A stretch of 64,000 nt of DNA from Hydrogenophaga pseudoflava NBRC 102511 (GTDB taxonomy: Bacteria; Pseudomonadota; Gammaproteobacteria; Burkholderiales; Burkholderiaceae_C). The notes beneath the pieces were generated by a model. It saw only the letters and a list, made by a program, of their open reading frames with translations. It was not told the origin of the DNA and did no database searches. Below are positions 7,149-15,220 of this stretch, one piece after another; position 1 is the first letter of the stretch, and each line of letters begins with the position of its first letter. The stretch spans positions 1-64,000 of the forward strand of contig NZ_BCWQ01000015.1 in the NCBI RefSeq assembly GCF_001592285.1, read 5' to 3'. A program made the position numbers and the translations under genes.

Positions 7149-7697
7149 GCAACTTCCTCTAGAAAGTTCCGCACTCGACCCTTCGGGCCATCTGGAGGCC
7201 CTAAACGACACCGACCAGAAAGATGCCGGTTCGCCTGCCCGCTACCTCAGTGTGCGGATCGGTCATCCAAGCGCCGCGACTGAAAGTCAGCTTGTTGTCG
7301 GCGCCGACATTCGACAGCGAAATCTGACCGGCAGCACCAGGCTGGGTGCCGTCGGTAAGGAACGAAGACAGGATGACGGACTCCGCAACCCGACGTTGTC
7401 CGTCCGAGGTCAGCCGTACCCATAATTCTGTCGGCCCCTCTATTTGGCGCCGTAGAGGCCAAGTCGTGAGCAGCAGGGGTCGAGTGACCGGTCTAGTACC
7501 TGACAATATCGAGATCTGCAGGAAGAGAAAAACAGATGGCGACAGGACATAGCGATATACGACACGCGATGGCACAGCCGATTGGCGAGCTCTTTAGGTC
7601 CACTTTGGTCCGGCGAGCTGAAGAATTTGGTTGGCAGCTTCGGCGCTGGGCCGCATTCGGGGAATCCGCCTGCAGTTCTCTAACCGCGGCGCTCTAA
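7149..7697. other. intergenic region between the two divergent defence-like operons
   Basis: About 550 bp separate the promoter of the minus-strand helicase operon from the plus-strand ATPase gene. One minus-strand frame (7201-7575) could be a gene remnant and is listed separately. I see no clear promoter for the ATPase gene and no terminator or tRNA. Confidence 0.4.
7201..7575 (-). CDS. doubtful hypothetical protein or gene remnant (up to 124 aa)
   Basis: The last 80 or so residues have a protein-like composition (Glu-Leu-Trp-Val-Arg-Leu-Thr; Gly-Gln-Ile-Ser-Leu-Ser-Asn-Val-Gly), suggesting beta strands, whereas the first 45 are irregular. No start codon has a convincing ribosome binding site and no family is recognised. 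It lies upstream of the helicase operon in the same direction. It may be the end of a broken gene or a chance frame. Confidence 0.22.
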   Translation of the reverse strand: MPSRVVYRYVLSPSVFLFLQISILSGTRPVTRPLLLTTWPLRRQIEGPTELWVRLTSDGQRRVAESVILSSFLTDGTQPGAAGQISLSNVGADNKLTFSRGAWMTDPHTEVAGRRTGIFLVGVV

Positions 7698-9452
7698 ATG
7701 GAGACGCCGCGCATAGATGGATCACGCCCTGGCGTGTGGCTGGCTTGGTGGAGGCACAGCTCTCTGCCGAGCGATTATCGTAATGCCCATGGGCTGATCG
7801 TCCATATCGATGCATGGAAGGATCTCCCTTCTCATATGTGGGAGCGGAACGCCGTGCTCCCTTGTACGGTATGGGTCGTGGCACCGCATCAGCAGCTCCA
7901 AATCGAGGCGAAGATCACACTACTTGATAAGCCCGATGGTCCCTATCTAGATACTCAACCAGAGGACAGGGAGGTGAAAGAGCGGGCGTGGATGCCACTA
8001 CCTGACTTCAAGTCGAGATTCGGTCAGTTCGTCGTGTCAATTGGAAATCGGCGTGCATACCAAGAGATATTTCGAGTCCTGAGGCCGGAGCTCGCGAAGC
8101 GCCTTCTGCTGCTTGTCAACGAACTCGTCGTTTTGAATGAGCTGCGCCCAAGCGCGCGAATCTTGCGGCAGATCCGTGGGTCTGAGCAGAACCTGTGGGC
8201 GCAGTTCTTCCGTGAGGACGAGGAGCGATTTGCGCTTGTAGATTTCCGCCGAAGCATGCTTGCGGTGGAAAGAGACGGGACGGGCCTCGACCATGTCGAT
8301 TGGCTGGAAGCAGAGGTCCCTTTGTGGGGTGGGAAGTTCTTGCTGCCGCTGCGACTAGATTTCCCCTACGTGTTGGGCCAGCAACAACTCCTGAATGTCG
8401 TTATCGGTCCGAATGGTTCGGGCAAAACAACTCTGTTGCTGGGTCTGGCGAAGGCAGTTGTCGGCCGCGATGCGAAGTTGGGAACCGTAGACTTGCCGTC
8501 TCCTAGCCCCAACGTTCACCGACAGTCCGAAGGCTATCCTCCGTTGCGGGTCTCAGTGTTCACCTACGAGCGCAGCATGTGGGCATCGCTTCGTCGCAAA
8601 GGTGTCGCGGTCTACGAGCAGGGCGTCCGTTCCAGCGACTGGCGGCAGTTGACTCATTTGATACATCAGATCGTCACATCAGGGGATGAGATGGAGCGAG
8701 GGCTCAGCGACCTGAGCCTGCTCAAGGAAATCCTCTCGGGCTTTCTGACTGTTGCAGATCTGTGGTTGCCGCTGCATCCGTCGAGGCCGGTCGATCAGTA
8801 TTCGCAATGGGACGATTCCGATGTCCTTGAAAGTGAAGTTTCGCTCTCGCACCTGACCGATCTACCACTCAAGCGCTACAACGCTGTGGTTGCGCGCCTA
8901 GACCGTAGTAGCCCGCCATTCATGCGCGACTACGAGGGCCGCACGTATTCCCTTAGCTCCGGACAGCGCAGCCTCGTCCTGTTTTGCACGCGGCTGATGA
9001 CTGCTTCGATTGGAGGCGCTCTAGTGTTGGTAGACGAACCTGAAAACCATCTGCACCCTTACTTCATCACGTTGATGATCCAAACACTTGCTCGCACGTT
9101 GCAAGCAACCGGGTCGCGCGCGCTGGTCGTCACTCATTCGCCGTTCGTCGTCCGTGAGTTCGAGAAATCCACCGTCAAGGTCATGAAGACCTCGCCGGAA
9201 GGTGTGCCAGAAATCTTCAGGCCGTCGCTCCAGACGTTTGGTGCGGACGTGTCCATGATCTCGGATTACGTCTTCGAAGATGAGGCGATTCGCAAGGGCT
9301 TCCAGAACAGCATCGACCGCGCTATTCGAGCCCAACACAGCCGTGGGGGTTCAACGCAATTGCAGGGTCTCGCTGCTGATCTCGGTGAAGATGGTTTGAG
9401 CTACCTGATCGAGAAGGCGCAAGCCGAAGCGGACGGGGCGTCAAATGCCTAG
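7698..9452 (+). CDS. AAA/ABC-type ATPase, PtuA-like, with N-terminal extension (584 aa)
   Basis: An OLD/ABC-class ATPase. Walker A Gly-Pro-Asn-Gly-Ser-Gly-Lys-Thr lies at 237-244, a signature-like Leu-Ser-Ser-Gly-Gln-Arg-Ser at 419-425, Walker B Leu-Val-Leu-Val-Asp-Glu-Pro-Glu-Asn-His-Leu-His-Pro at 442-454 and the switch His480 in Val-Val-Thr-His-Ser. Its stop overlaps the start of an HNH nuclease gene by 8 bp, the arrangement of Septu (PtuA ATPase plus PtuB nuclease), in which the ATPase assembles with and controls the nuclease. The Walker A is usually near the N-terminus in such proteins; here about 230 residues without a recognised domain precede it. The ATG at 7698 has a weak ribosome site, so a somewhat later start is possible. 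Confidence 0.8.
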   Translation: METPRIDGSRPGVWLAWWRHSSLPSDYRNAHGLIVHIDAWKDLPSHMWERNAVLPCTVWVVAPHQQLQIEAKITLLDKPDGPYLDTQPEDREVKERAWMPLPDFKSRFGQFVVSIGNRRAYQEIFRVLRPELAKRLLLLVNELVVLNELRPSARILRQIRGSEQNLWAQFFREDEERFALVDFRRSMLAVERDGTGLDHVDWLEAEVPLWGGKFLLPLRLDFPYVLGQQQLLNVVIGPNGSGKTTLLLGLAKAVVGRDAKLGTVDLPSPSPNVHRQSEGYPPLRVSVFTYERSMWASLRRKGVAVYEQGVRSSDWRQLTHLIHQIVTSGDEMERGLSDLSLLKEILSGFLTVADLWLPLHPSRPVDQYSQWDDSDVLESEVSLSHLTDLPLKRYNAVVARLDRSSPPFMRDYEGRTYSLSSGQRSLVLFCTRLMTASIGGALVLVDEPENHLHPYFITLMIQTLARTLQATGSRALVVTHSPFVVREFEKSTVKVMKTSPEGVPEIFRPSLQTFGADVSMISDYVFEDEAIRKGFQNSIDRAIRAQHSRGGSTQLQGLAADLGEDGLSYLIEKAQAEADGASNA

Positions 9453-10527
9453 CGCGCTCCTATGCAAAAGAAGGGCCGAGCAGGACCTCGATGCTCTCCA
9501 CCAATATGCAAGCACATACAGAGGCAAAGATTGGAAAGCGCGCGTCCAGCAGGTGACGACAGCGTCCAAGCACCTCGAGCGGGTTTTCCTCAACTACTCG
9601 CGCTTATTCGAGAAGCCGCGATGGCTATTGCAGGCAAGGCTGCGTGGCATCGCCAGCCTCCTTCACGACCTGTACGACTCCAAGGCTGAACCATTTCGCT
9701 ACATCGCCGAGCTACGCAACTACGAGAGGTTCGGCGCGTGCCCATACTGTGGGTTGCCGAAGAACATCACCGTCGACCACTATTTGCCGAGGAATCATAA
9801 GGCATTTCCACACCTGTCATTCCTGTCGTTGAACCTGGTGCCGGCCTGCAGTGACTGCCAAGGCTCAAAGGGTAGTTTCTACCCATACAAGCCGGCTATG
9901 CCGGCGAAAGCATACAGGAGCATGGGGCGCCTGCGACTCTGCGAGAAAGAGAAGGCAAGCATAAAGAAGGCTCGACGGGCAAAAACGCCTCCGGCCCCTT
10001 CGCTGCGTGTTTTCGAAGCAACTCCACTACGGCCCAACAAGGTGCTGGGAGTTCAAGAAACTCGACGGTTCATCCATCCTTACCTCGACGAATTCCTGCA
10101 CGACGGCGTGTTCGACGTCGGCTTGGTATGGTCTGGTGGTCGACCTGAAATCGGACGGTTCTTGTGGAAGCGGCACCTGACCGATGCGCAGCGCGCTCTG
10201 GTGCTTTTTCACGTGGGGAAGATGAAGGTAAAAGACCGGTCACGCGGCATCGTCAGACGCCTGCACATGGCGTTTGAGAAGTACATAGCCGGCAAAAGCG
10301 TGAACCGCGAGGAAGTGGTTGACCGGTTGAAGTTTCTGCTCGATACCTTGCAGGAGAGGACGGGCTTGGCCAACTCCATCGAGGCCAAGTATTTTGAGGC
10401 GCTGTTGAGAGATCCAGCAGCCATCAATCAACTTGTCGCAGCCTCTGCAGCCCCCAAGCCGAAGCCGCTGACGCATGTTTCGACCGCAGTGCGCAAAACT
10501 GTGTCGCATCGCCGAGGACGCGCTTAG
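9445..10527 (+). CDS. HNH endonuclease, PtuB-like (360 aa)
   Basis: A nuclease of the HNH class. A zinc-knuckle pair, Cys-Pro-Tyr-Cys (99-102) and Cys-Ser-Asp-Cys (135-138), brackets the active-site signature: Val-Asp-His (110-112, metal/general-base His112), Asn130 in Ser-Leu-Asn-Leu-Val-Pro, and Gly-Ser-Lys-Gly after the second knuckle. The N-terminal 90 residues are helical and basic; the C-terminal 200 have no recognised domain but include a conserved-looking Arg-Phe-Ile-His-Pro-Tyr-Leu-Asp-Glu-Phe. It starts within the end of the ATPase gene (ATGCCTAG overlap), which implies coupled translation and a complex. The likely role is DNA cleavage during phage infection when released or activated by the ATPase, inferred from Septu. 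Confidence 0.8.
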   Translation: MPSALLCKRRAEQDLDALHQYASTYRGKDWKARVQQVTTASKHLERVFLNYSRLFEKPRWLLQARLRGIASLLHDLYDSKAEPFRYIAELRNYERFGACPYCGLPKNITVDHYLPRNHKAFPHLSFLSLNLVPACSDCQGSKGSFYPYKPAMPAKAYRSMGRLRLCEKEKASIKKARRAKTPPAPSLRVFEATPLRPNKVLGVQETRRFIHPYLDEFLHDGVFDVGLVWSGGRPEIGRFLWKRHLTDAQRALVLFHVGKMKVKDRSRGIVRRLHMAFEKYIAGKSVNREEVVDRLKFLLDTLQERTGLANSIEAKYFEALLRDPAAINQLVAASAAPKPKPLTHVSTAVRKTVSHRRGRA

Positions 10528-10710
10528 CATTCCACAGCCTGCAGAAGCCGACTTGGCTTTGGCCACGCTCCAGACTACCAAATCCCCATGCGGTCGAAGT
10601 GTCGTTGCTTGTCCCGGTGCGGTGGCGCCTTCGCGGCTTCAAGACGTTTGGCAACCGGATCAGCGTACCTGTCAGCCATTGGCAGATAGCCGTCGGCGCA
10701 AGGCGCTCAC

Positions 10711-10978
10711 TGTCTATTGAGCACCGTCTGTGCCTGCCCCGTTACCTAAAGACCAACGGCATGGTTGAACGCTTCAATGATCGGATGAGCTAATTCAACG
10801 GTCGAACGAGCTTCAAGTCGCTGAGGAGTTGTCGACGACGCTCAAGCACTACCCGGACATGTACAACCATCGCATTCCGGAGCGAGTGCTTGATCACCTG
10901 TCACCCACTCAGGCCCTGAAAACTGGCCAAGGATGTGCGCCGTTTCTTAGCCGCACGCATCTGGATGTACGTTTGTAG
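10711..10978 (+). pseudogene. IS481-like transposase C-terminal remnant, frameshifted
   Basis: One frame reads Ser-Ile-Glu-His-Arg-Leu, then Lys-Thr-Asn-Gly-Met-Val-Glu-Arg-Phe-Asn, the hallmark end of an IS481-type integrase core with its catalytic Glu, and stops at about 10793. Shifting by one base continues the protein through Tyr-Asn-His-Arg-Ile-Pro-Glu-Arg and Leu-Ser-Pro-Thr-Gln-Ala-Leu, typical of the family C-terminus, to a TAG at 10976-10978. The N-terminal two thirds are missing and the frame is broken, so it is inactive. It lies just after the ATPase-HNH pair, near the island edge. Confidence 0.7.
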
Positions 10979-11007
10979 CATCGTAGGCGCTGCCGTCCTT
11001 AGCGATC

Positions 11008-11121
11008 TCACTTGCGGTACATACGGCTCACGAAGTACCACATTGCAGCGAAAGCTATTACCGACGTGCCGACCAGGTGGTGGACAAGAACTCTGAATGC
11101 CTGCAGTGACTGCCATGACAT
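11008..11121 (-). CDS. possible small single-pass membrane protein (37 aa)
   Basis: An ATG at 11121 opens a 37-codon frame. The product starts with about 15 amphipathic residues containing His-His, then a hydrophobic stretch at about 17-31 (Val-Gly-Thr-Ser-Val-Ile-Ala-Phe-Ala-Ala-Met-Trp-Tyr-Phe-Val) and ends Ser-Arg-Met-Tyr-Arg-Lys. One membrane helix with a basic tail is a believable small protein or the C-terminal relic of a larger one. No strong ribosome binding site is seen. The rest of 10979-11258 holds nothing else I can support. Confidence 0.3.
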   Translation of the reverse strand: MSWQSLQAFRVLVHHLVGTSVIAFAAMWYFVSRMYRK

Positions 11122-11258
11122 GCAGGTTGAAACGCAGCTGCCTGTCCACATGGCCGATGCACATTGCGGGGTATGTGGGGCTCATCTGTAAGCACTGGCT
11201 ATACGTGCAAAACCCTGTACCGGCGGCTACACAGTGGCTACACGACAGCAAAAGCGAA

Positions 11259-11289
11259 AAACCCCGCTATCAACTAGATAGCGGGGTTT
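11259..11289 (-). terminator. rho-independent terminator of tRNA-His
   Basis: AAACCCCGCTATC (11259-11271), loop AACTA, GATAGCGGGGTTT (11277-11289): a perfect 13-bp stem. On the minus strand it is followed by TTTTT-CGC, so it ends transcripts coming from tRNA-His 13 bp upstream. It may also work in the other direction. Confidence 0.85.
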
Positions 11290-11301
11290 CCTTGATTTAT
11301 C

Positions 11302-11378
11302 TGGGGTGGCTGATGGGACTCGAACCCACGACAACAGGAATCACAATCCTGGACTCTACCAACTGAGCTACAGCCACC
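11302..11378 (-). tRNA. tRNA-His (anticodon GTG)
   Basis: The minus strand folds as a complete 77-nt cloverleaf: acceptor GGTGGCT paired with AGCCACC, including the extra 5' G typical of tRNA-His; D arm TAGCTCAGTTGGTAGAG; anticodon loop TTGTGAT with GTG; T arm GTGGGTTCGAGTCCCAT; and encoded CCA at 11302-11304. A terminator follows. The 3' end points at the accessory island, so this is the probable insertion site. Confidence 0.97.
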
Positions 11379-11405
11379 GCAAGCCTGCCATTATAGCGTG
11401 AACCT

Positions 11406-13301
11406 TTACTGTTTTGGCTCTGGCACCAGGATCTTCACCTTGAACCGTTGCTTGAGCAGCTCGTAGTGCGCCTGCGCCTCGGCGGCGTTCCACCACTGGG
11501 CATATTGCTGCACTTCCTGGTTCTGGGCCGAGGGCGTGGCGCGCGGCAGCACCTTCTCCACCTTCACGATTGCATAGCCCTGCTCGCCCAGGTCCACTCC
11601 GGCCCAGGATGGCAACTGCTTGGGGTCGGTGCTGAGCGCCGCCCTCAGGACCTGTCCGGACACACCTTGCGGGTTGTCGCGAGAAACGACCACAGATGCA
11701 GGCAGCGCAGTGGTGTCGCTGCCCGACTTGAGTGCCTCCAGCTTGCGGGCACCCTCTTCCTTGGCCATCTGGGCGGACCGCTGGGCGATCAGGCGAGCGC
11801 GCACACTGTCGCGGACTTCGGCCAGCGGCAGCGTGCGGGCTGGCGCGTGGTTCACGACGCGCGCCGCCGTCAACTGGCCCGAGGCCGTTTCGATCGCCTC
11901 GGTGTTGCGCTTGTTCTGGACGGAGTCGGGCGCGAACAGGGCGGAGAGAAGGCGCTCATTGGCCAGCACACCGGAGCCCGGTACCGGCTGGCGTGTCAGG
12001 CCCTTCGCGGTCTTGATCTCGAGCTTGAACTGGTCTGCCGCGGGCTTGAGGCTTTCCGCCTGCTCGTAGACCGTATTGCCGAAACCGTCCGCGCTCTCTG
12101 CGAAGCGCTTCTGCGCCTGCTGCTTCTTCAGATCGGCCTCGATCTGCGGACGCATTTCCTCGAACGTCTTCTGTTTGGGAGCCTTGATGTCGGTGAGCTG
12201 GATGATGTGGTAACCGAACTCGGTTTCCACCAGATCAGAAATCTCACCCTTCTTGAGCGAGAAGACCACGTCTTCGAACGGCTTGACCATCGCACCACGT
12301 CCGAAGAACTCCAGGTCGCCACCCTTGGCGGCAGACCCGGCGTCCTGCGAGTTGGCCTTGGCCACGGCGGCGAAGGTTTCGGGCGCCTTGCGCACCTGAG
12401 CCAGCAGGGCCTGCGCCTTGGCCTTGACCTTTTCGCGCTCCTCGGCGGGCGCGCCGGCCGCGGCATTGAGCAGGATGTGGCTGGCACGCCTCTCCTCGTC
12501 ACCGGAGAGCTTGGCGACGTTCTCCTTGTAGTAGGCACGCAGGTCCTCTTCGTTGAGCGTCAGGCCCTTGGCGATCTCCGCGGCATCGAGCACGAGGTAT
12601 TCGACGTCGATCTGTTCGGGCGCCTGGAACAGGGCCTGGCTGTCCTTGTAGAACTGCTCGATCTCGGCATCGGTCGGCGCCACTTTGGCCGCAAAGTCCT
12701 TGGCGGCCAGCGTCAGCACGCGCACTTCACGTCGTTCGAAAAATGCGTTGAGCGACACCTGGGCCACGGCCGATGGCGCGAACCCGGTGCCTTGCACACC
12801 ACCGAGCACTTGGCGCATGGACAGGTCGGAGCGGATGCGGGCTTCGAAGCCCTCGGGCGTCAATCCCTGACGCGCCACCATCTGCGCATAGCGTTCGACA
12901 TCCAGTGAGCCGTCGGGCTTGCGCAGCGCGGCGATGCCGGGGTCTTCCTGCAACGCGCGCGCCAGGCGCTGGTCGCTGGTATAGAGGTGGTCCTTCTGCA
13001 CGGCGGCGGCCAGCACGCGGTCGCGCACCAGCCGTTCCAGCGTCGCGTAGCGCGCGGCGTCGCTGTCGAGCAGTTTGGCATCGAGGTTGGGCATCTGCTC
13101 CCGCAGGCGCTGCGCCTCGTTGCGGTGCGCCTCGTCCCATTCGCTCTTGCGGATGTCGTGACCGTCCACCGTCGCCACGGCTTCACCGCGCTGGTTGAAG
13201 TCGGTGAAGCCCTGGACACCGAACAGCACGAAAGACGGAATGATCAGTATCAGCAGGAAGCCCATGAGGTACTTCTTGTGATTGCGGATGGAGTCGAACA
13301 T
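11406..13301 (-). CDS. ppiD: periplasmic folding chaperone PpiD (631 aa)
   Basis: A membrane-anchored chaperone with a peptidyl-prolyl isomerase-type domain that helps proteins leaving the Sec translocon. It has a short cytoplasmic start, one membrane anchor at residues 11-29, a SurA-N-like chaperone region (about 35-190), a parvulin/rotamase domain at 272-371 (Arg-Ala-Ser-His-Ile-Leu, then [11 protein letters not shown] and Phe-Gly-Tyr-His-Ile-Ile) and a C-terminal chaperone part. The length matches the family. Its place after hupB and tRNA-Val parallels the lon-hupB-ppiD order of many proteobacteria, although lon is not here. PpiD proteins often lack strong isomerase activity; activity cannot be judged from sequence. 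Confidence 0.95.
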   Translation of the reverse strand: MFDSIRNHKKYLMGFLLILIIPSFVLFGVQGFTDFNQRGEAVATVDGHDIRKSEWDEAHRNEAQRLREQMPNLDAKLLDSDAARYATLERLVRDRVLAAAVQKDHLYTSDQRLARALQEDPGIAALRKPDGSLDVERYAQMVARQGLTPEGFEARIRSDLSMRQVLGGVQGTGFAPSAVAQVSLNAFFERREVRVLTLAAKDFAAKVAPTDAEIEQFYKDSQALFQAPEQIDVEYLVLDAAEIAKGLTLNEEDLRAYYKENVAKLSGDEERRASHILLNAAAGAPAEEREKVKAKAQALLAQVRKAPETFAAVAKANSQDAGSAAKGGDLEFFGRGAMVKPFEDVVFSLKKGEISDLVETEFGYHIIQLTDIKAPKQKTFEEMRPQIEADLKKQQAQKRFAESADGFGNTVYEQAESLKPAADQFKLEIKTAKGLTRQPVPGSGVLANERLLSALFAPDSVQNKRNTEAIETASGQLTAARVVNHAPARTLPLAEVRDSVRARLIAQRSAQMAKEEGARKLEALKSGSDTTALPASVVVSRDNPQGVSGQVLRAALSTDPKQLPSWAGVDLGEQGYAIVKVEKVLPRATPSAQNQEVQQYAQWWNAAEAQAHYELLKQRFKVKILVPEPKQ

Positions 13302-13351
13302 GCCTGGAATCCTGCTACTTCAAACAAACGCCGACATCGGAATGTCGACAA

Positions 13352-13380
13352 CAAAAAAGGCGAACCCGAGTTCGCCTTCT
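13352..13380 (-). terminator. terminator downstream of tRNA-Val
   Basis: AAGGCGAA (13357-13364), loop CCCGAG, TTCGCCTT (13371-13378). On the minus strand the stem is followed by a run of six T, a standard intrinsic terminator for the hupB - tRNA-Val transcript. A second small hairpin (CGACAT-CGGA-ATGTCG, 13332-13347) lies between it and ppiD. Confidence 0.8.
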
Positions 13381-13386
13381 TGATGG

Positions 13387-13462
13387 TGGTGGGTGCTGAC
13401 GGGGTCGAACCGCCGACCTACGCCTTGTAAGGGCGCCGCTCTACCGACTGAGCTAAGCACCC
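13387..13462 (-). tRNA. tRNA-Val (anticodon TAC)
   Basis: A 76-nt cloverleaf on the minus strand: acceptor GGGTGCT paired with AGCACCC, D arm TAGCTCAGTCGGTAGAGC, anticodon loop CTTACAA with TAC, T arm GGCGGTTCGACCCCGTC and encoded ACCA end. It lies 20 bp after hupB and before a terminator, so it is probably cotranscribed with hupB. Confidence 0.97.
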
Positions 13463-13482
13463 CACCGGGTACCTGGGTTTGC

Positions 13483-13755
13483 TCAGTTCAGAGCATCCTT
13501 GAGGGCCTTGCCCGGACGGAACTTCGGAACCTTGGCGGCCTTGATTTTAATCTCAGCGCCGGTGCGGGGATTGCGACCCTTGCGAGCGGGACGTTTGGTC
13601 ACTGCGAACGAACCGAAACCCACCAGGGACACCGTGCCACCCTTCTTCAGGGTGGTGCGGATGGCGGTGATGGTGGAGTCCAGTGCGCGGGTGGCCGCAG
13701 CCTTGGAGATGTCGGCGTGCTTGGCGATGTGCTCGACGAGTTCTGTTTTGTTCAC
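13483..13755 (-). CDS. hupB: DNA-binding protein HU-beta (90 aa)
   Basis: A histone-like nucleoid protein that bends DNA as a dimer. The 90-residue sequence is colinear with HU: Met-Asn-Lys-Thr-Glu-Leu-Val at the start, Gly-Phe-Gly-Ser-Phe before the arm, the DNA-intercalating arm with Gly-Arg-Asn-Pro-Arg-Thr-Gly at 60-66 and [10 protein letters not shown] near the end. The start is GTG at 13755, with GAGGGG about 7 nt upstream. Downstream lie tRNA-Val and ppiD. An AT-rich tract just upstream (about 13765-13790, TTATAG on the minus strand) probably holds its promoter. Confidence 0.97.
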   Translation of the reverse strand: MNKTELVEHIAKHADISKAAATRALDSTITAIRTTLKKGGTVSLVGFGSFAVTKRPARKGRNPRTGAEIKIKAAKVPKFRPGKALKDALN

Positions 13756-14034
13756 AAATAGCCCCTCTATAAGAAATAAAAGTTCGTCTCATCAGGCGAG
13801 TGCGTGATGGTGAAGCACCGGCCGTCACCGCCTGCAGTTTCTGGTTGGGTCACAGGTCGCACCGGTGCGGAAAAGCCACCGCCCACGCGCGACTTCATTA
13901 GACCCACGGGGCTGCTGCACTGTCAATACAGAGGCCATCGAAACCCCCGACGAACGCCAGAACCGCGAGATTCTATGCGGTTTGCATGGGCTCCCTGCGA
14001 CACACGCGCGACGAACACCATGCCGCGTGCCGGA

Positions 14035-15132
14035 TCACCACGCCTGCACGCTGGCCGCGATCGCCTTGCCGAGATCGCTGGTGCTGGCCTGCCCCCCAAG
14101 GTCGCGGGTGCGTGGCGCATCACTACCGGGGGCCAGACAGGTTTCTATGGCCCGCATGATGGCGTCGTGGGCCTCGCGATGCCCCAGGAAATCCAGCATC
14201 ATCGCCCCGCACCAGATCTGCCCGATCGGGTTGGCAATGCCCTGCCCCGCGATGTCCGGCGCCGAACCATGGACGGGCTCGAACAGGGAAGGATGCCGGC
14301 GCGTGGGGTTGAGGTTGGCGCTCGGCGCGATGCCGATGGTGCCGGTGCAGGCCGGTCCCAGGTCGGAGAGGATGTCTCCGAACAGGTTGCTGCCCACCAC
14401 CACGTCGAAGAAGTCGGGCCGCTGCACGAAGTGCGCGGTGAGGATGTCGATGTGGAACTTGTCGACCTTCACGTCCGGATACTCCTTGGCCATCGCTTCC
14501 ACGCGCTCGTCCCAGTACGGCATGGTGATCGCAATGCCGTTGGACTTGGTGGCGCTGGTTAGATGCTTCTTCGGGCGTGAACGCGCGACTTCGAAGGCGT
14601 GGCGCAGCACGCGGTCCACGCCGATGCGGGACATCACCGTCTCCTGCACCACGATCTCGCGCTCGGTGCCGGCGTACATGCGGCCACCGATGCTGCTGTA
14701 CTCGCCCTCGGTGTTCTCGCGCACGATCACCATGTCGATCTCACCCGGTTCGCGCGGGCTGCCATCACGCCGCACCACCGGCGCCCGCACGCCGGGCATC
14801 AGCCTGGCCGGACGCACATTGACGTACTGGTCGAACTCGCGACGGAACATCAGCAACGAGCCCCAGAGCGAGATGTGGTCGGGCACCTTGTCGGGCCAGC
14901 CGACCGCACCGAAATAGATCGCGTCATGTCCTCCGATCTGCTCCTTCCAGTCGTCCGGCAGCATCTTGCCGTGGCGCCCGTAGTAGTCGCAACTGGAGAA
15001 ATCGAAATGGTCGAACTGCAGGTCGATGCCGAACCTGGTTGCGGCCGCTTCGAGGACGCGCAGGCCCTCAGGCATGACTTCGGTACCGATGCCGTCTCCG
15101 GCGATGACTGCGATGCGATGGGGTGATGGCAT
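14035..15132 (-). CDS. ttuC: tartrate / D-malate dehydrogenase (365 aa)
   Basis: An NAD-dependent beta-decarboxylating dehydrogenase of the isocitrate/isopropylmalate family that oxidises tartrate and/or D-malate. Visible are the N-terminal Ala-Gly-Asp-Gly-Ile-Gly-Thr-Glu-Val, the substrate-binding Arg cluster (Phe-Arg-Arg-Glu-Phe-Asp; Asn-Val-Arg-Pro-Ala), Val-Arg-Glu-Asn-Thr-Glu-Gly-Glu-Tyr, the Lys in Ser-Ala-Thr-Lys-Ser-Asn, and the metal-binding Gly-Asp-Ile-Leu-Ser-Asp-Leu. Glu-Pro-Val-His-Gly-Ser-Ala-Pro-Asp-Ile is the cofactor loop. Length is typical. The divergent LysR gene 88 bp away is its likely regulator. Tartrate versus D-malate preference cannot be told apart by eye. Confidence 0.9.
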   Translation of the reverse strand: MPSPHRIAVIAGDGIGTEVMPEGLRVLEAAATRFGIDLQFDHFDFSSCDYYGRHGKMLPDDWKEQIGGHDAIYFGAVGWPDKVPDHISLWGSLLMFRREFDQYVNVRPARLMPGVRAPVVRRDGSPREPGEIDMVIVRENTEGEYSSIGGRMYAGTEREIVVQETVMSRIGVDRVLRHAFEVARSRPKKHLTSATKSNGIAITMPYWDERVEAMAKEYPDVKVDKFHIDILTAHFVQRPDFFDVVVGSNLFGDILSDLGPACTGTIGIAPSANLNPTRRHPSLFEPVHGSAPDIAGQGIANPIGQIWCGAMMLDFLGHREAHDAIMRAIETCLAPGSDAPRTRDLGGQASTSDLGKAIAASVQAW

Positions 15133-15182
15133 GGGACGCTCCTGTGGTTGGGATGTGCGCTGAGCTTACGGCTCCTTTGAAC

Positions 15183-15204
15183 AATAATTCGTCCATTAAT
15201 TATT
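15183..15204. promoter_or_regulatory. AT-rich dyad in the ttuC/LysR divergent promoter region
   Basis: AATAATT (15183-15189), 8-nt spacer, AATTATT (15198-15204): a perfect 7-bp inverted repeat in the 88-bp gap, conspicuously AT-rich against its surroundings. The spacing fits a LysR-type regulator box. It lies just before the TTG start of the LysR gene, which suggests autoregulation together with control of ttuC. Confidence 0.5.
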
Positions 15205-15220
15205 TCCAACAGAGAAAGAA

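Noticed and set aside
7698..10978. Retron carrying a PtuAB effector
   Set aside because: No reverse transcriptase motif (Tyr-x-Asp-Asp) or msr/msd-like structured RNA could be seen near the ATPase-HNH pair in this window.
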